This document shows positions 40,971 to 49,292 of a stretch of DNA of 64,000 nucleotides, one piece after another. Source of the DNA: Bhargavaea changchunensis. GTDB lineage: Bacteria > Bacillota > Bacilli > Bacillales_A > Planococcaceae. The first letter of the stretch is position 1, and each line of letters starts with the position of its first letter. Position numbers and translations under genes: made by a program. The DNA lies in contig NZ_JBHTCT010000035.1 of the NCBI RefSeq assembly GCF_042665595.1, positions 1 to 64,000 of the forward strand, written 5' to 3'. The notes under the pieces were generated by a model. That model was not told the DNA's origin and did no database searches. It saw only the letters and a program-made list of their open reading frames with translations.

Positions 40971-42166
40971 TAGAAGTAGACCTCATGAATCGGCAGTTGT
41001 TTATCATTTAGCAGATAATTGCCAATCCATCGCTCTTTGTAAACAGCCGGATTGTGCGAAGCGATGGTGCGGATGTTGCGCCAGTGCCTGTCGTATTGCT
41101 TGCCTGCCCGGACAGCAGAAGATCCGCCGACTTCAAATAAAAGGTTCGCCGACTGCAGAGCCAGATCATCGACGATCACTTTTGCTTCTGAAGCTTCAAG
41201 TGCTGCCTGGTGCGTATCGCTTACTTGCACTTCGCCGTTTTGAGCGCCGTCCACTGTTCTTTGCAGGGCATGGGCTGCCTGCAGGACAGTCGCTTTGGCC
41301 GCATAGGCATTGCTCGCGAGGCGTCCCAGCACTTGCTGAAGCTGTGGGTCTTCCGCAGGCGTATCGGACGTTGCATAGGTGAAGGTCCGTTTGCGGGAAA
41401 GGATGATCTCTTTTGCATCGGATACAATTTCTTGCGCAATGCCGGCGATGACTGCCTGCAAGAACAGCTGCAGATACGAATTGAACGGTGTTTTGGCTTC
41501 CATCAGACTGAACTCATCCGGTGAAACCTTTACATGATGGAAGCGGGTGGTTCCGCTGCCGGTTGAACGCTGCCCGAATCCGTCCCAGTCATCAATAATC
41601 TCCACGCCCTCACGGTCAGCGGGCACCACTGCCGCCACCGCTTCATTTTTCTCGTTGGCCGCAGTCACGACGATATAGTCCGAGTACATCGTGCCTGTGC
41701 TGTAGTATTTCGTGCCATTCAATACATAGCGGTCCCCGTCAGGGAGGAGGGTCGTGTTGAACTGCAGTTTCCCTACGTTCTTCGATGAGATTTCCGTATA
41801 GGCATTGCCCAGGATGGCGCCATCTGCGACTTTTTCAAGCCACTTTTTATTCCCGGTGGCTTCAGTGTCCATTAAATACGCTTCCACCTGCCAAAAGTGC
41901 GCGCGCAGAATATGTGCGGCATCCGGATCCGCTGCGGCCAGCCGGATCAGGGCCTCAAAGAGTTCCGGAATGGTGGCACCGCCGCCTCCGAGTTCGACCG
42001 GCAGGCGCAATGCGCCGAACCTTGCCTCTTTCAGCAGTTGGATGGAGCGGTAGGGGTGTTCGGTTTCGGGTAATTCACGTCTCCGTCTTGCATCATTCCG
42101 GACAGCGGCAATCAGTTCGTCAAATTCGGAAGTGCCATATTGGATGGCTTGTTCTTTAACTGTCAT
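40970..42166 (-). CDS. DszC/SfnB-like flavin-dependent monooxygenase
   Basis: A 398-aa acyl-CoA-dehydrogenase-fold protein. KQYDRHWRNIRTIASHNP near the C-terminus is the signature of the DszC/SfnB monooxygenases that use reduced FMN to oxidise sulphur compounds. LNGTKYYSTGTMYSDYIVV is the middle domain. GGAGG nine bases before the ATG. Substrates of the family include dibenzothiophene, alkyl sulphides and sulphones; which applies here is unknown. Confidence 0.85.
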   Translation of the reverse strand: MTVKEQAIQYGTSEFDELIAAVRNDARRRRELPETEHPYRSIQLLKEARFGALRLPVELGGGGATIPELFEALIRLAAADPDAAHILRAHFWQVEAYLMDTEATGNKKWLEKVADGAILGNAYTEISSKNVGKLQFNTTLLPDGDRYVLNGTKYYSTGTMYSDYIVVTAANEKNEAVAAVVPADREGVEIIDDWDGFGQRSTGSGTTRFHHVKVSPDEFSLMEAKTPFNSYLQLFLQAVIAGIAQEIVSDAKEIILSRKRTFTYATSDTPAEDPQLQQVLGRLASNAYAAKATVLQAAHALQRTVDGAQNGEVQVSDTHQAALEASEAKVIVDDLALQSANLLFEVGGSSAVRAGKQYDRHWRNIRTIASHNPAVYKERWIGNYLLNDKQLPIHEVYF

Positions 42167-42190
42167 TTTGGAAAGCCTCCTGTCTCGTCG

Positions 42191-43573
42191 TTATTTAACG
42201 GGTTCGGCGATACGTTTATAGCGGTGTCCGATATGATCGTTCCGGAGATAAGGCGACTCACCAAAAAGTTTTTCACGCAGTGTGCCTTCGCCGTATGCTT
42301 TCTTGAAGATGCCGCGCTTCTGCAGTTCCGGGATCACCAGCTCGACGATATCTTCAAAGGTGCCGGGGGTGATGGCGTATGCCAGGTTAAAGCCGTCAAT
42401 GTCGGTTTCATCGATCCACTCTTCAAACAGATCTGCGATCGTCTCCGGTGTCCCGATGAAAATCGGACCCAATCCGCCGATGCCGGCAAAGTTGGCGAGT
42501 TCACGCGGTGTCCATTTTTTGTTCGGGCTGGCTTTCGTCAATCCTTCCAGCATGGACTTGATGGCATTCGTCTCGATGTACTGCAGCTCTTGATCGGGGT
42601 CGAACTTGGAAAAATCAATGCCCGACCACCCGCTCAGTAAAGTCATCGCCCCTTCGTAGCTCACATATTGGGCAAGGTCCTCATACTTGGCCTGGGCTTC
42701 TTCTTCCGTTTCCCCGACAATAACAGTGGCCAGAGCGAGAACCTTGAGGCTTTCCGGATCTCTGCCTTGCTTTGCAGATTCGGCCCGCAAGGTTTTCACG
42801 TAAGTCGCGGTCGCTTCCTTGGATGGCGTCGAGATGAACGTCAGCTCCGCATGCTTGGCGGCGAATTGTGTTCCGCGTGGGGAGGCGCCTGCCTGGTACA
42901 GGACCGGGGTGCGCTGTGGCGACGGCTCGCACAAGTGAATTCCGGGAACGCTGAAGAATTCTCCCTGGTGACCGATTTCGTGGACCTTCTCGGGGTCCGT
43001 AAATACGCCGCGTTTGGCGTCCCTGACAACCGCGCCGTCTTCCCAGCTTGATTCCCACAGCTTATAGCAGACTTCCAGGTATTCATCGGCAATGTCGTAC
43101 CGCTTCGTATGTTCGAACTTGTCGCCGATCTCAATGTTCTTGGTCCCGCTTTCCAGATAGGAAGTGACGATATTCCAGGCGATTCGGCCTTTCGTCAGGT
43201 GGTCGAGTGTGGAGATGCGGCGGGCGAACGTATACGGATGCTCGAATGTGCTCGAAGCGGTCAGGCCGAAGCCGATATGCTCGGTGGCGTAGGCCATGAC
43301 AGAAATCAGCATGGCGGGGTCATTGACCGGAACCTGGGTCGCTTCGCGGATGGTGGCTTCACGGCTGCTTTCGTAGACGTCATACAGGCCGATCACATCA
43401 GCGATAAACAGGCCGTCGAATTTGCCCTTTTCCAATAACCTGGCCAGATTCACCCAATACTCGATCGTGTTGTAGGTGTCCGATTGATCATTGGGATGCT
43501 TCCAAAGCCCGGGGGACTGATGCCCGACACAGTTCATGTCAAATGCGTTCAGATAGATTCGTTTTTTGCTCAC
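42191..43573 (-). CDS. NtaA/SnaA/DszA-family flavin monooxygenase (LLM class)
   Basis: A 460-aa bacterial-luciferase-like monooxygenase. IYLNAFDMNCVGHQSPGLW opens, STFEHPYTFARRISTLDHL and GRIAWNIVTSYLES are the family core, and VLYQAGASPRGTQFAAKHAE follows. DszA-type members split C-S bonds of sulphones and release sulphinate. Needs FMNH2 from a reductase not encoded nearby. GTG start after GGAGG. First gene of the operon under the SAM riboswitch. Confidence 0.9.
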   Translation of the reverse strand: MSKKRIYLNAFDMNCVGHQSPGLWKHPNDQSDTYNTIEYWVNLARLLEKGKFDGLFIADVIGLYDVYESSREATIREATQVPVNDPAMLISVMAYATEHIGFGLTASSTFEHPYTFARRISTLDHLTKGRIAWNIVTSYLESGTKNIEIGDKFEHTKRYDIADEYLEVCYKLWESSWEDGAVVRDAKRGVFTDPEKVHEIGHQGEFFSVPGIHLCEPSPQRTPVLYQAGASPRGTQFAAKHAELTFISTPSKEATATYVKTLRAESAKQGRDPESLKVLALATVIVGETEEEAQAKYEDLAQYVSYEGAMTLLSGWSGIDFSKFDPDQELQYIETNAIKSMLEGLTKASPNKKWTPRELANFAGIGGLGPIFIGTPETIADLFEEWIDETDIDGFNLAYAITPGTFEDIVELVIPELQKRGIFKKAYGEGTLREKLFGESPYLRNDHIGHRYKRIAEPVK

Positions 43574-43696
43574 CTAAAAAACCTCCATTATTCTTTTTCT
43601 CGCCAATTAAGCTTATCGATCTAGTCGGGATAATGAATAACGGGGCTCGGTGTTTTTCTTTGATGAGTTGATGCCACTCCACATGGGAAGGACAGC

Positions 43697-43725
43697 AAAA
43701 AGCCCCTTCCCGATGAGGAAGAGGC
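43697..43725 (-). terminator. Riboswitch-controlled terminator
   Basis: On the minus strand GCCTCTTCC pairs with GGAAGGGGC (one G-U), followed by TTTTT. It lies between the S-box aptamer and the first gene, as expected for SAM-dependent termination. Confidence 0.85.
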
Positions 43726-43739
43726 CATATGTTTGATAT

Positions 43740-43852
43740 TCCGCCCCTCATCTTCCAAGCATGCGCTTGCTGGACTTAGCACCTTGTTACATCGTAACGG
43801 TTGCTGCGGGATCTCAGGACCAGATTCCTCCCCCGACTCTTGATAAGGAAAT
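43740..43852 (-). ncRNA. SAM-I (S-box) riboswitch
   Basis: Read on the minus strand, the landmarks occur in order: CCTTATCAAGAG (P1 5' strand and kink-turn side), GGGGGAGG, GGTCCTGAGATCCCGCAGCAACC, AAGGTGCTAA, CCAGCAAGCG and AAGATGAGG (P1 3' strand). CCTTATC pairs fully with GATGAGG. SAM binding should favour the terminator and shut the operon off when methionine/SAM is plentiful. Confidence 0.93.
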
Positions 43853-43879
43853 CGAGCTATTCAATTAGCGAGTACCCAC

Positions 43880-43908
43880 ATCTTAACCAAAAGGTATTTG
43901 ACTGTCAA
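43880..43908 (-). promoter_or_regulatory. Promoter of the S-box operon
   Basis: Minus-strand TTGACA (43903-43908), a 17-base spacer and TAAGAT (43880-43885), just upstream of the aptamer. Confidence 0.85.
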
Positions 43909-44053
43909 CAGGGAATTTTCTTAAAGTTTACAGCGACCAAATTCGTATGAGGGGATGGAACGGGGAGTCGGCGTAGGTTTCTGAATCTGCCGGTCGGCTC
44001 CGTGCGATCGGAACATGTGCTATCATTGGAAATAATAGGGGGTAGTGGGGCGG

Positions 44054-44257
44054 ATGTATCTAAATTCTCGTATTAAGCACTACGTGCCGGTGCTTCTGGC
44101 CATGGCGTCTGCGTTTGCGGTGATCTCCGTGGTGGTGGAGAAGCCCGACTATTCGACGGCCATGATCGCAATTGGGATCGGCTTCGTGATGGGGGAGACT
44201 TTCCATTACCTGAAATCAAAAAAACCGGTCAGATCACGGAATAAACCGTTCAGTTGA
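44054..44257 (+). CDS. 67-aa two-helix membrane protein
   Basis: Two hydrophobic helices (YVPVLLAMASAFAVISVVV and YSTAMIAIGIGFVMGETF) joined by a short loop, and a basic tail. AGGGGGT ten bases before the ATG; a GTG nine bases earlier is too close to the site. A terminator follows. No family recognised. Confidence 0.6.
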   Translation: MYLNSRIKHYVPVLLAMASAFAVISVVVEKPDYSTAMIAIGIGFVMGETFHYLKSKKPVRSRNKPFS

Positions 44258-44283
44258 GTGGTGCTGCAAACTATATGCCAACA

Positions 44284-44335
44284 AAAAAAGACCGCCGAAT
44301 CAATTGCTGATTCGGGGTCTTTCTTGTTTTTGCGA
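44284..44335. terminator. Bidirectional terminator
   Basis: AAAGACC-GCCGAATCA and TGATTCGG-GGTCTTT pair with one internal mismatch between the small-protein gene and the convergent csp gene. Confidence 0.75.
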
Positions 44336-44342
44336 TTTAAGA

Positions 44343-44543
44343 TTAAGCTTTTTGAACGTTAGCTGCTTGAGCTCCGCGAGCACCTTGCTCAACGTCAAAC
44401 GTTACTTTTTGACCTTCGTCCAACGATTTGAATCCGTCGCTTTGGATAGCGGAGAAGTGTACGAATACATCGTCGCCACCTTCACGTTCGATGAAGCCAA
44501 AACCTTTTTCTGCGTTAAACCATTTAACTGTACCTTGTTCCAT
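44343..44543 (-). CDS. CspA/CspB-family cold-shock protein
   Basis: A 66-aa single cold-shock domain: GTVKWFNAEKGFGFIE (RNP1) and DVFVHFSAI (RNP2), full length. Binds single-stranded RNA/DNA and acts as an RNA chaperone. AGGAGG eight bases before the ATG. The transcript would carry an untranslated leader of over 110 bases, as usual for cold-inducible csp genes. Confidence 0.95.
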   Translation of the reverse strand: MEQGTVKWFNAEKGFGFIEREGGDDVFVHFSAIQSDGFKSLDEGQKVTFDVEQGARGAQAANVQKA

Positions 44544-44604
44544 GTTTGTTGCCTCCTAGTGCGTTACCACACATTTTATTACTATCGTTGCTCAAAGTAT
44601 CCTC

Positions 44605-44691
44605 AAGATGAAGAGTAAATATTCATCTTATCCTTTACGCCGAACAAAAATAAGTTATTTGTATCATAACAGGCATCGGAAAGAAATGCAA
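44605..44691 (-). promoter_or_regulatory. csp promoter and leader inverted repeat
   Basis: Minus-strand TTGCAT (44686-44691), a 17-base spacer and TATGAT (44663-44668). In the leader, AAGATGAA (44605) and TTCATCTT (44622) form an 8-bp inverted repeat with a 9-base loop that could be a temperature-responsive structure. Confidence 0.65.
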
Positions 44692-44732
44692 ATCCGAATG
44701 ATCACTGGAAAAAACATTCTTCCCGATGTTGT

Positions 44733-44746
44733 TGTAAACGTTTTCC
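44733..44746. promoter_or_regulatory. Candidate cre site of the acyl-CoA ligase gene
   Basis: TGTAAACGTTTTCC matches TGWAANCGNTNWCA except at the last base. It lies just upstream of a TAAGAT -10-like element (44769-44774), in position for CcpA repression. Confidence 0.55.
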
Positions 44747-44801
44747 GTTTCTATTAAAATAATTCTGATAAGATAAACGATTCTGAAGGGAGAGGGGTTA
44801 C

Positions 44802-46394
44802 ATGTTTGCTGCGCTGACGCCGCTGGACTGGAAGCGGAGGGCGGTCAAGTACTACCCGGACAAAATTGCGGTGATTGACGAAGATAAGGAATTTACTTAT
44901 AAAGAGTTTGCGGAGCGGGCGGACCGGCTGTCCATCGCGCTGCACAATGCCGGCATCCGCGAGGGGGACCATGTCGCGGTCATGCTGCCGAACACGCACT
45001 ACATGCTCGAAGCCTTCTACGGCATCTGCCAGATCGGAGCGGTCATGATGCCGCTCAACTACCGGATCTCGCCGGCGGATATGGAGTACATCCTGAACCA
45101 CAGTGATTCCAAGATGCTCATCGTTGACGAGGAGTTCACGGCTCCAATCGCGGAAGTCCAGGACAAGCTGGGCTTCGACCAGTTCGTCGTCGTGAAAGTG
45201 GACGGAGCGGAGCACGGACTGCCTGCCGCGGACTATGAGGCGTTTATCGGGGACATTCCGGAAGACGCCAAGGTGCCTGAAGTGCAGATCGACGAGAACC
45301 AGCTGCTGACTCTGAACTATACGAGCGGAACGACTTCCCGTCCGAAGGGCGTCATGCTGACTCACCGCGGCAACTACTTGAACGCGGCGAACTTCATGTA
45401 CCACCTGAGCGTGAAGCATGACGATGTCTACCTGCACACGCTCCCGATGTTCCATGCGAACGGATGGGGCGGGGTCTGGGCGATCACGGCAACCGGTGCG
45501 ACACATGTGTGCCTCCGGAAAGTTGTGCCGTCCACAATCCTTGATCTCTTCGAAGACAAGAAGGTCAGCCTGCTGTGCGGCGCTCCGACCGTCGTGAACA
45601 TGCTCGTCAACGAACCGAAGGCCCAGGAAGTGAAAATTACGACGAAGCCGCGCATGGCGACGGCGGGCTCACCGCCGGCGGCAGCGCTGATCCAGCGCGC
45701 CCAGGACCTTCTCGGCCTGAACATGATGCACGTCTACGGCCTCACCGAGACGTCGCCGTTCATCCTTTACAATGAGTGGAAGGCGGAATTCGACGACAAG
45801 TCCGCCGACGAACAGGCAGCGATCAAGGTGCGCCAGGGCATCGAGCTCGCCTTTAACGGCGAGACGAAAGTCGTCCGCGAAGACGGCACGGAAGTCGACT
45901 GGGATGGCATGGAACTTGGCGAGATCGTCACACGCGGCAACGTCGTAATGGACGGCTACTACAAGGATCCGGAAAAGACCGCGGAAGCGATCAAGGACGG
46001 CTGGTTCCACACCGGCGATCTTGCAGTCACGTATCCGGACGGCTACATCGAAATCCGCGACCGCGCCAAGGACATGATCATCTCAGGCGGCGAGAACATC
46101 TCCTCGACCGAGATCGAAGGCGTCCTCTACAAGCACGGCTCCGTCCTGGAAGCGGCCGTCATCGCCGTGCCGGACGAGAAGTGGGGCGAGGTGCCGAAAG
46201 CGATCGTCGTCCTGCACAAGGACCGCCCGTCAACGGAACAGGAAATCATCCAGTTCTGCCGCGACAATATGGCCCACTTCAAGGCACCGAAGTCGGTCGA
46301 AATCGTCGATGCCCTTCCGAAAACCGCAACCGGGAAACTCCAGAAGTTCAAGCTGCGGGAAATGTACTGGGAAGGCGCGACGAAGGTGAACTGA
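44802..46394 (+). CDS. AMP-forming medium/long-chain acyl-CoA ligase
   Basis: A 530-aa acyl-activating enzyme: NYTSGTTSRPKGVMLTHR (P-loop), HVYGLTETSPF, FHTGDLAVTYPDGYIEIRDR and the C-terminal Lys in PKTATGKLQK. FHANGWGGVW marks the subgroup of medium-chain/fatty acyl-CoA synthetases rather than LcfB. Substrate chain length not predictable. GGGAGAGGGG before the ATG. With lcfB and the enoyl-CoA hydratase it points to fatty-acid use feeding the glyoxylate shunt. Confidence 0.9.
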   Translation: MFAALTPLDWKRRAVKYYPDKIAVIDEDKEFTYKEFAERADRLSIALHNAGIREGDHVAVMLPNTHYMLEAFYGICQIGAVMMPLNYRISPADMEYILNHSDSKMLIVDEEFTAPIAEVQDKLGFDQFVVVKVDGAEHGLPAADYEAFIGDIPEDAKVPEVQIDENQLLTLNYTSGTTSRPKGVMLTHRGNYLNAANFMYHLSVKHDDVYLHTLPMFHANGWGGVWAITATGATHVCLRKVVPSTILDLFEDKKVSLLCGAPTVVNMLVNEPKAQEVKITTKPRMATAGSPPAAALIQRAQDLLGLNMMHVYGLTETSPFILYNEWKAEFDDKSADEQAAIKVRQGIELAFNGETKVVREDGTEVDWDGMELGEIVTRGNVVMDGYYKDPEKTAEAIKDGWFHTGDLAVTYPDGYIEIRDRAKDMIISGGENISSTEIEGVLYKHGSVLEAAVIAVPDEKWGEVPKAIVVLHKDRPSTEQEIIQFCRDNMAHFKAPKSVEIVDALPKTATGKLQKFKLREMYWEGATKVN

Positions 46395-46403
46395 ATACGA
46401 ATC

Positions 46404-46433
46404 AAGCCCCGGACGGTTGTCCGGGGCTTTCAT
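46404..46433. terminator. Convergent terminator
   Basis: AAGCCCCGGAC/GTCCGGGGCTT, 11-bp perfect stem, 4-nt loop. Confidence 0.85.
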
Positions 46434-46450
46434 TTTAGTGCATTTGGTTG

Positions 46451-46993
46451 TCAGACCCTGAGGGATCCGCGGAATCCTCTTGCTGCATAGTACGAATCGG
46501 CGCCATTGTGATAAAGGAACACTGTGTCATACCGGCGATCGCAGAATAGGGCGCCGCCTAGCTTGCGGATGCGCTCCGGAGTCTGCACCCAGCTGGACGT
46601 TTTCTTGTCGACATGTTCCAGCTCCTGCAGATGCCGGTACTCTTCCTCAGTCAGCATCTCGATGCCCATCTCGGCGGCCACATCCATTGCGGAATTCTCC
46701 GGCTTGTTCTTTTTTCTCTTCTCGAGTGCCTCCCGGTCATAGCAGATGCTCCGACGGCCTTTCGGGCTTTCCGGCGAGCAGTCGTAGAACAGATACTCGC
46801 CCGTTTCCGGATCTTTCCCGACCACGTCCGGCTCGCCTTCGGTGTCTTCCATGGCCTGGAGGGAGCGGAGCTTGTCCGGGTTTGCTTCCAGCCGGGATTG
46901 GACATCCGCCCAATCGATGCCTTCATGGCGGTGCATGTTTTCTTCGAATCGTGTTTTCAGTACGTCGAGCAGTTCTTCCTGGTTTTGTGTCAT
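46451..46993 (-). CDS. DUF4256-family protein
   Basis: A 180-aa cytoplasmic protein whose whole length fits DUF4256: LLDVLKTRFEENMHRHEGI at the start, CYDREALEKRKKNKPE, DVAAEMGIEMLTEEEYRHLQ and CDRRYDTVFLYHNGADSYYA near the end. Function unknown. GGAGG before the ATG. Its upstream region is the 20-bp repeat array. Confidence 0.8.
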   Translation of the reverse strand: MTQNQEELLDVLKTRFEENMHRHEGIDWADVQSRLEANPDKLRSLQAMEDTEGEPDVVGKDPETGEYLFYDCSPESPKGRRSICYDREALEKRKKNKPENSAMDVAAEMGIEMLTEEEYRHLQELEHVDKKTSSWVQTPERIRKLGGALFCDRRYDTVFLYHNGADSYYAARGFRGSLRV

Positions 46994-47091
46994 GGGGGAG
47001 CCTCCTTGATAGGGATAAACTCAGTATACCGAAATTTCATCTCGCGACCCGTTCGCAGCGGGGAAACTTGCTCGAAATAACAAGGTCAGTA

Positions 47092-47240
47092 TTGCAACAA
47101 GGGGACTTGATTTGCAACAAGGCCTCTGATTTGCCACATGGGATCCGAATTTGCCGCACGGTCTCCGGAATTGCCACATGGCTTCCGGAAATGCCACAAG
47201 GCCTCCGGAATTGCCACAAGGCCTCCCGATTTGCAACAAG
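47092..47240. repeat. 20-bp phased array, family C (eight units)
   Basis: TTGCCACAAGGCCTCCGGAA-type units occur eight times. Taking the G of TTGC, copies lie at 47094, 47114, 47133, 47153, 47173, 47193, 47213 and 47233: steps of 20 bp with a single 19. The core TTGC(C/A)ACA is best kept. The array begins 16 bases below the hydratase terminator and lies upstream of the DUF4256 gene. Confidence 0.8.
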
Positions 47241-47255
47241 CGGATAGCCTCAATC

Positions 47256-47291
47256 AAAAAGCCGGAGAGTCCCGCAACGGACTTTCCGGCT
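47256..47291 (-). terminator. Terminator of the enoyl-CoA hydratase gene
   Basis: AGCCGGAGAGTCC/GGACTTTCCGGCT with a 6-nt loop (one mismatch); the plus-strand A5 supplies the T-run. Confidence 0.8.
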
Positions 47292-47297
47292 CTCACA

Positions 47298-48074
47298 TTA
47301 TTTCCCCTTAAACTCCGGTTTCCGCTTTTCAGCAAATGCATTCAGTGCTTCGATCCGGTCTTCGGTCGGAATCGTCACTTCATACGCCTTACGCTCGATG
47401 GCGAGTCCGGTCTGGATGTCGGCGTTCATGCCGTGCTTGATGGCGAATTTCGCCTGCTGGAGGCCGATCGGGCCGTTGGCGAGCATCTGGTCGGCGAGTT
47501 CGACGGCAGCGTCCATCAGTTTTGCAGCTGGCACTACCTTTGTGACGATGCCGTACTGATACGCTTCCTCCGCCTTCATGCGCTTGGCGGTGAGGATCAG
47601 TTCGAGCGCTTTGGCTTCGCCGACCAGGCGGGGCAGGCGCTGTGTGCCGCCGGCGCCCGGAATGATGGCAAGGCTCGTCTCGGTCAGGCCCATGACCGCC
47701 GTTTCCGAGGCGACGCGGAAGTCGCAGGCGAGTGCCAGTTCCATCCCGCCGCCGAATGCGTATCCGCCGATCACGGCGATGGTCGGCTGCGGAAGGTTTT
47801 CGATGGCAGTGAACACCTCGCCGATTTTATACAGATTCCGTTTGACGTGCTGATCCGGCAGTGTCTTGCGTTCCTTCAGGTCCGCGCCGACGCTGAATGC
47901 GCGGTCGCCTGATGCGGTAAACAGCACGACCCGGATGTCCGGGTTGATGCGGATCGATTCAACGACCTGCCCCAAATCGGTGATGAGTTCATAGTTGAAC
48001 GCGTTCATCGCTTCCGGGCGGTCGAGCGTCACAATGCCGAGATGGCCTTTTTGTTCGTAGCGGATCGTTTCCAT
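47298..48074 (-). CDS. Enoyl-CoA hydratase/isomerase
   Basis: A 258-aa crotonase-fold enzyme. The oxyanion-hole segments AFSVGADLKE and GYAFGGGMELALACDF and the catalytic Glu region LTETSLAIIPGAGGTQRLPRLVG (Glu in TETS and GAGGT loop) are intact. Converts trans-2-enoyl-CoA to 3-hydroxyacyl-CoA or a related reaction. GGGGG before the ATG at 48074 sets the start; the open frame continues 26 codons upstream without a ribosome site. No FadR box was seen upstream. Confidence 0.9.
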   Translation of the reverse strand: METIRYEQKGHLGIVTLDRPEAMNAFNYELITDLGQVVESIRINPDIRVVLFTASGDRAFSVGADLKERKTLPDQHVKRNLYKIGEVFTAIENLPQPTIAVIGGYAFGGGMELALACDFRVASETAVMGLTETSLAIIPGAGGTQRLPRLVGEAKALELILTAKRMKAEEAYQYGIVTKVVPAAKLMDAAVELADQMLANGPIGLQQAKFAIKHGMNADIQTGLAIERKAYEVTIPTEDRIEALNAFAEKRKPEFKGK

Positions 48075-48167
48075 GTCCAGTCCCCCTTGTTGTTTGAAAA
48101 ATCCCCCGTTTACAAAAACATTACCATGAGGCGGCACGTTCCGCCACCGCATGACAGAAAAAGGTCA

Positions 48168-48218
48168 TTGCATAAACATGAGGGAATGGGGTAAGATAAA
48201 AATACGAACAGATGTTCT
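48168..48218 (+). promoter_or_regulatory. Promoter and LexA (SOS) box of yhjD
   Basis: TTGCAT (48168-48173), 18-base spacer, TAAGAT (48192-48197), then CGAACAGATGTTCT (48205-48218), which differs from the Gram-positive LexA consensus CGAACRNRYGTTYG only in the last base. The box sits at the expected start of transcription. Confidence 0.75.
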
Positions 48219-48243
48219 TTTCTCGGAAGGAGGGGAAGGGACG

Positions 48244-48609
48244 ATGCCGCTGATCCCGCCGGAGGCACTGCCTCACTTTGAAAACCAGATCTACCTGCCG
48301 ATGCTTCTCATCATCCTGGAGCGTGACCGGCTCGCATTCGAAAAAGGTCCGTTCAAGCTCAAGCGCCCATACCTCGCGATGATCGCGGAGGCGGAAAAGC
48401 TTGTGCAGAAGGACCTGAAGGAATCCCGTCTTTACATGCGCCGCCACTCGATGAAGGTGATCAAGGGAGACCATGACGACATGTTCACGGAGTATGTATT
48501 CATCCATGGCGGCTATGAGGACCACCGGCGCTACCTGAACGTCCGGCTGCGGAACCGGTCGGAGGAGCTGTTGGGCGTGTATTTGGCAATGGGCGACCGC
48601 GCCATCTAG
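48244..48609 (+). CDS. yhjD: YhjD-like SOS-associated protein
   Basis: A 121-aa soluble protein: ENQIYLPMLLIILERDRLAF, KLKRPYLAMIAEAEKLVQKDL and GGYEDHRRYLNVRLRNRSEELL fit my recollection of the YhjD family, which in B. subtilis lies near comK and belongs to the LexA regulon. Function unknown. GGAGGGGAAGGG precedes the ATG at 48244. Its end overlaps the convergent comK end by four bases. Confidence 0.7.
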   Translation: MPLIPPEALPHFENQIYLPMLLIILERDRLAFEKGPFKLKRPYLAMIAEAEKLVQKDLKESRLYMRRHSMKVIKGDHDDMFTEYVFIHGGYEDHRRYLNVRLRNRSEELLGVYLAMGDRAI

Positions 48610-49118
48610 ATGAATTCCCGGTCGAGCCCGGGGTGGCGGAGATAATACTGCATCCGGGAAAACTTTTTGTCGAGCCGGCATGCGAGGGCATACTGCCGGT
48701 TCATCGTCTGGATGGAGACATTCACCCGGATGGTGTCACCGTTTTCCAGCAGTATCTCACAGGAGCCGGAGTCTCCCCAATAATCCTCGATGCCATGAAG
48801 GCCAATCCAGACATTGCTCTCGGATTGCGGCGAGAGGGTCGGGAGGAAAATGCACGGCATCCCCATATCCTGGACAATGAGCACAGGAACTTTATGATGG
48901 TTTCCGATCAGTTTGCTGGAAATCTGGATCGCCTGGCGAAGCGTGGTCCCGTACATCTCGCAAGCCCGCTTCAGATTATTGAGCGGCCTGTTGTCGAGAA
49001 GGAGCTTGTCTTTCTTCTCCGTAACAACTGTGCAGACTTTGCCATCAATCACTTTTGGCTCAAGAGCCAGTGTGTCAAACGAGATATAATAAGGAGATGC
49101 CAGCCGCTTCAATTCCAA
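48606..49118 (-). CDS. comK: ComK-family competence regulator, C-terminally short
   Basis: A 170-aa protein. DGKVCTVVTEKKDKLLLDNR, RACEMYGTTLRQA, IFLPTLSPQSESNVWIGLH and CEILLENGDTIRVNVS follow ComK in order. In B. subtilis ComK activates the DNA-uptake genes. B. subtilis ComK is 192 aa and its tail holds the FMLYP motif bound by MecA. Here the protein stops at LDREFI, just where that motif would follow. TTG start behind AGGGGGTC. Confidence 0.85.
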   Translation of the reverse strand: MELKRLASPYYISFDTLALEPKVIDGKVCTVVTEKKDKLLLDNRPLNNLKRACEMYGTTLRQAIQISSKLIGNHHKVPVLIVQDMGMPCIFLPTLSPQSESNVWIGLHGIEDYWGDSGSCEILLENGDTIRVNVSIQTMNRQYALACRLDKKFSRMQYYLRHPGLDREFI

Positions 49119-49150
49119 AATAGATGACCCCCTGACTATGTATACTTCTA

Positions 49151-49188
49151 ATTATAGAAATCGTTGGAAATAAAGCAAGACTTATTTC
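49151..49188 (-). promoter_or_regulatory. comK promoter with AT-rich inverted repeat
   Basis: Minus-strand TTGCTT (49173-49178), 16-base spacer and TATAAT (49151-49156). An inverted repeat GAAATAA/TTATTTC (49167-49188) overlaps the -35 region. ComK itself binds paired A/T boxes, so autoregulation is plausible. Confidence 0.55.
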
Positions 49189-49292
49189 TCACTATTGTCA
49201 ATTAACTGTGAATATCGAATTTTTAAAAATAACCGTTGCATTCGCCGGCCTTTTGCATATATAATAGGAAAAAGCGCCAGGTGGTGAATGGA

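Noticed and set aside
46480..47247. A 255-codon plus-strand frame over the DUF4256 gene and family C array
   Set aside because: Antisense shadow extended by the repeat; no start signal or domain.
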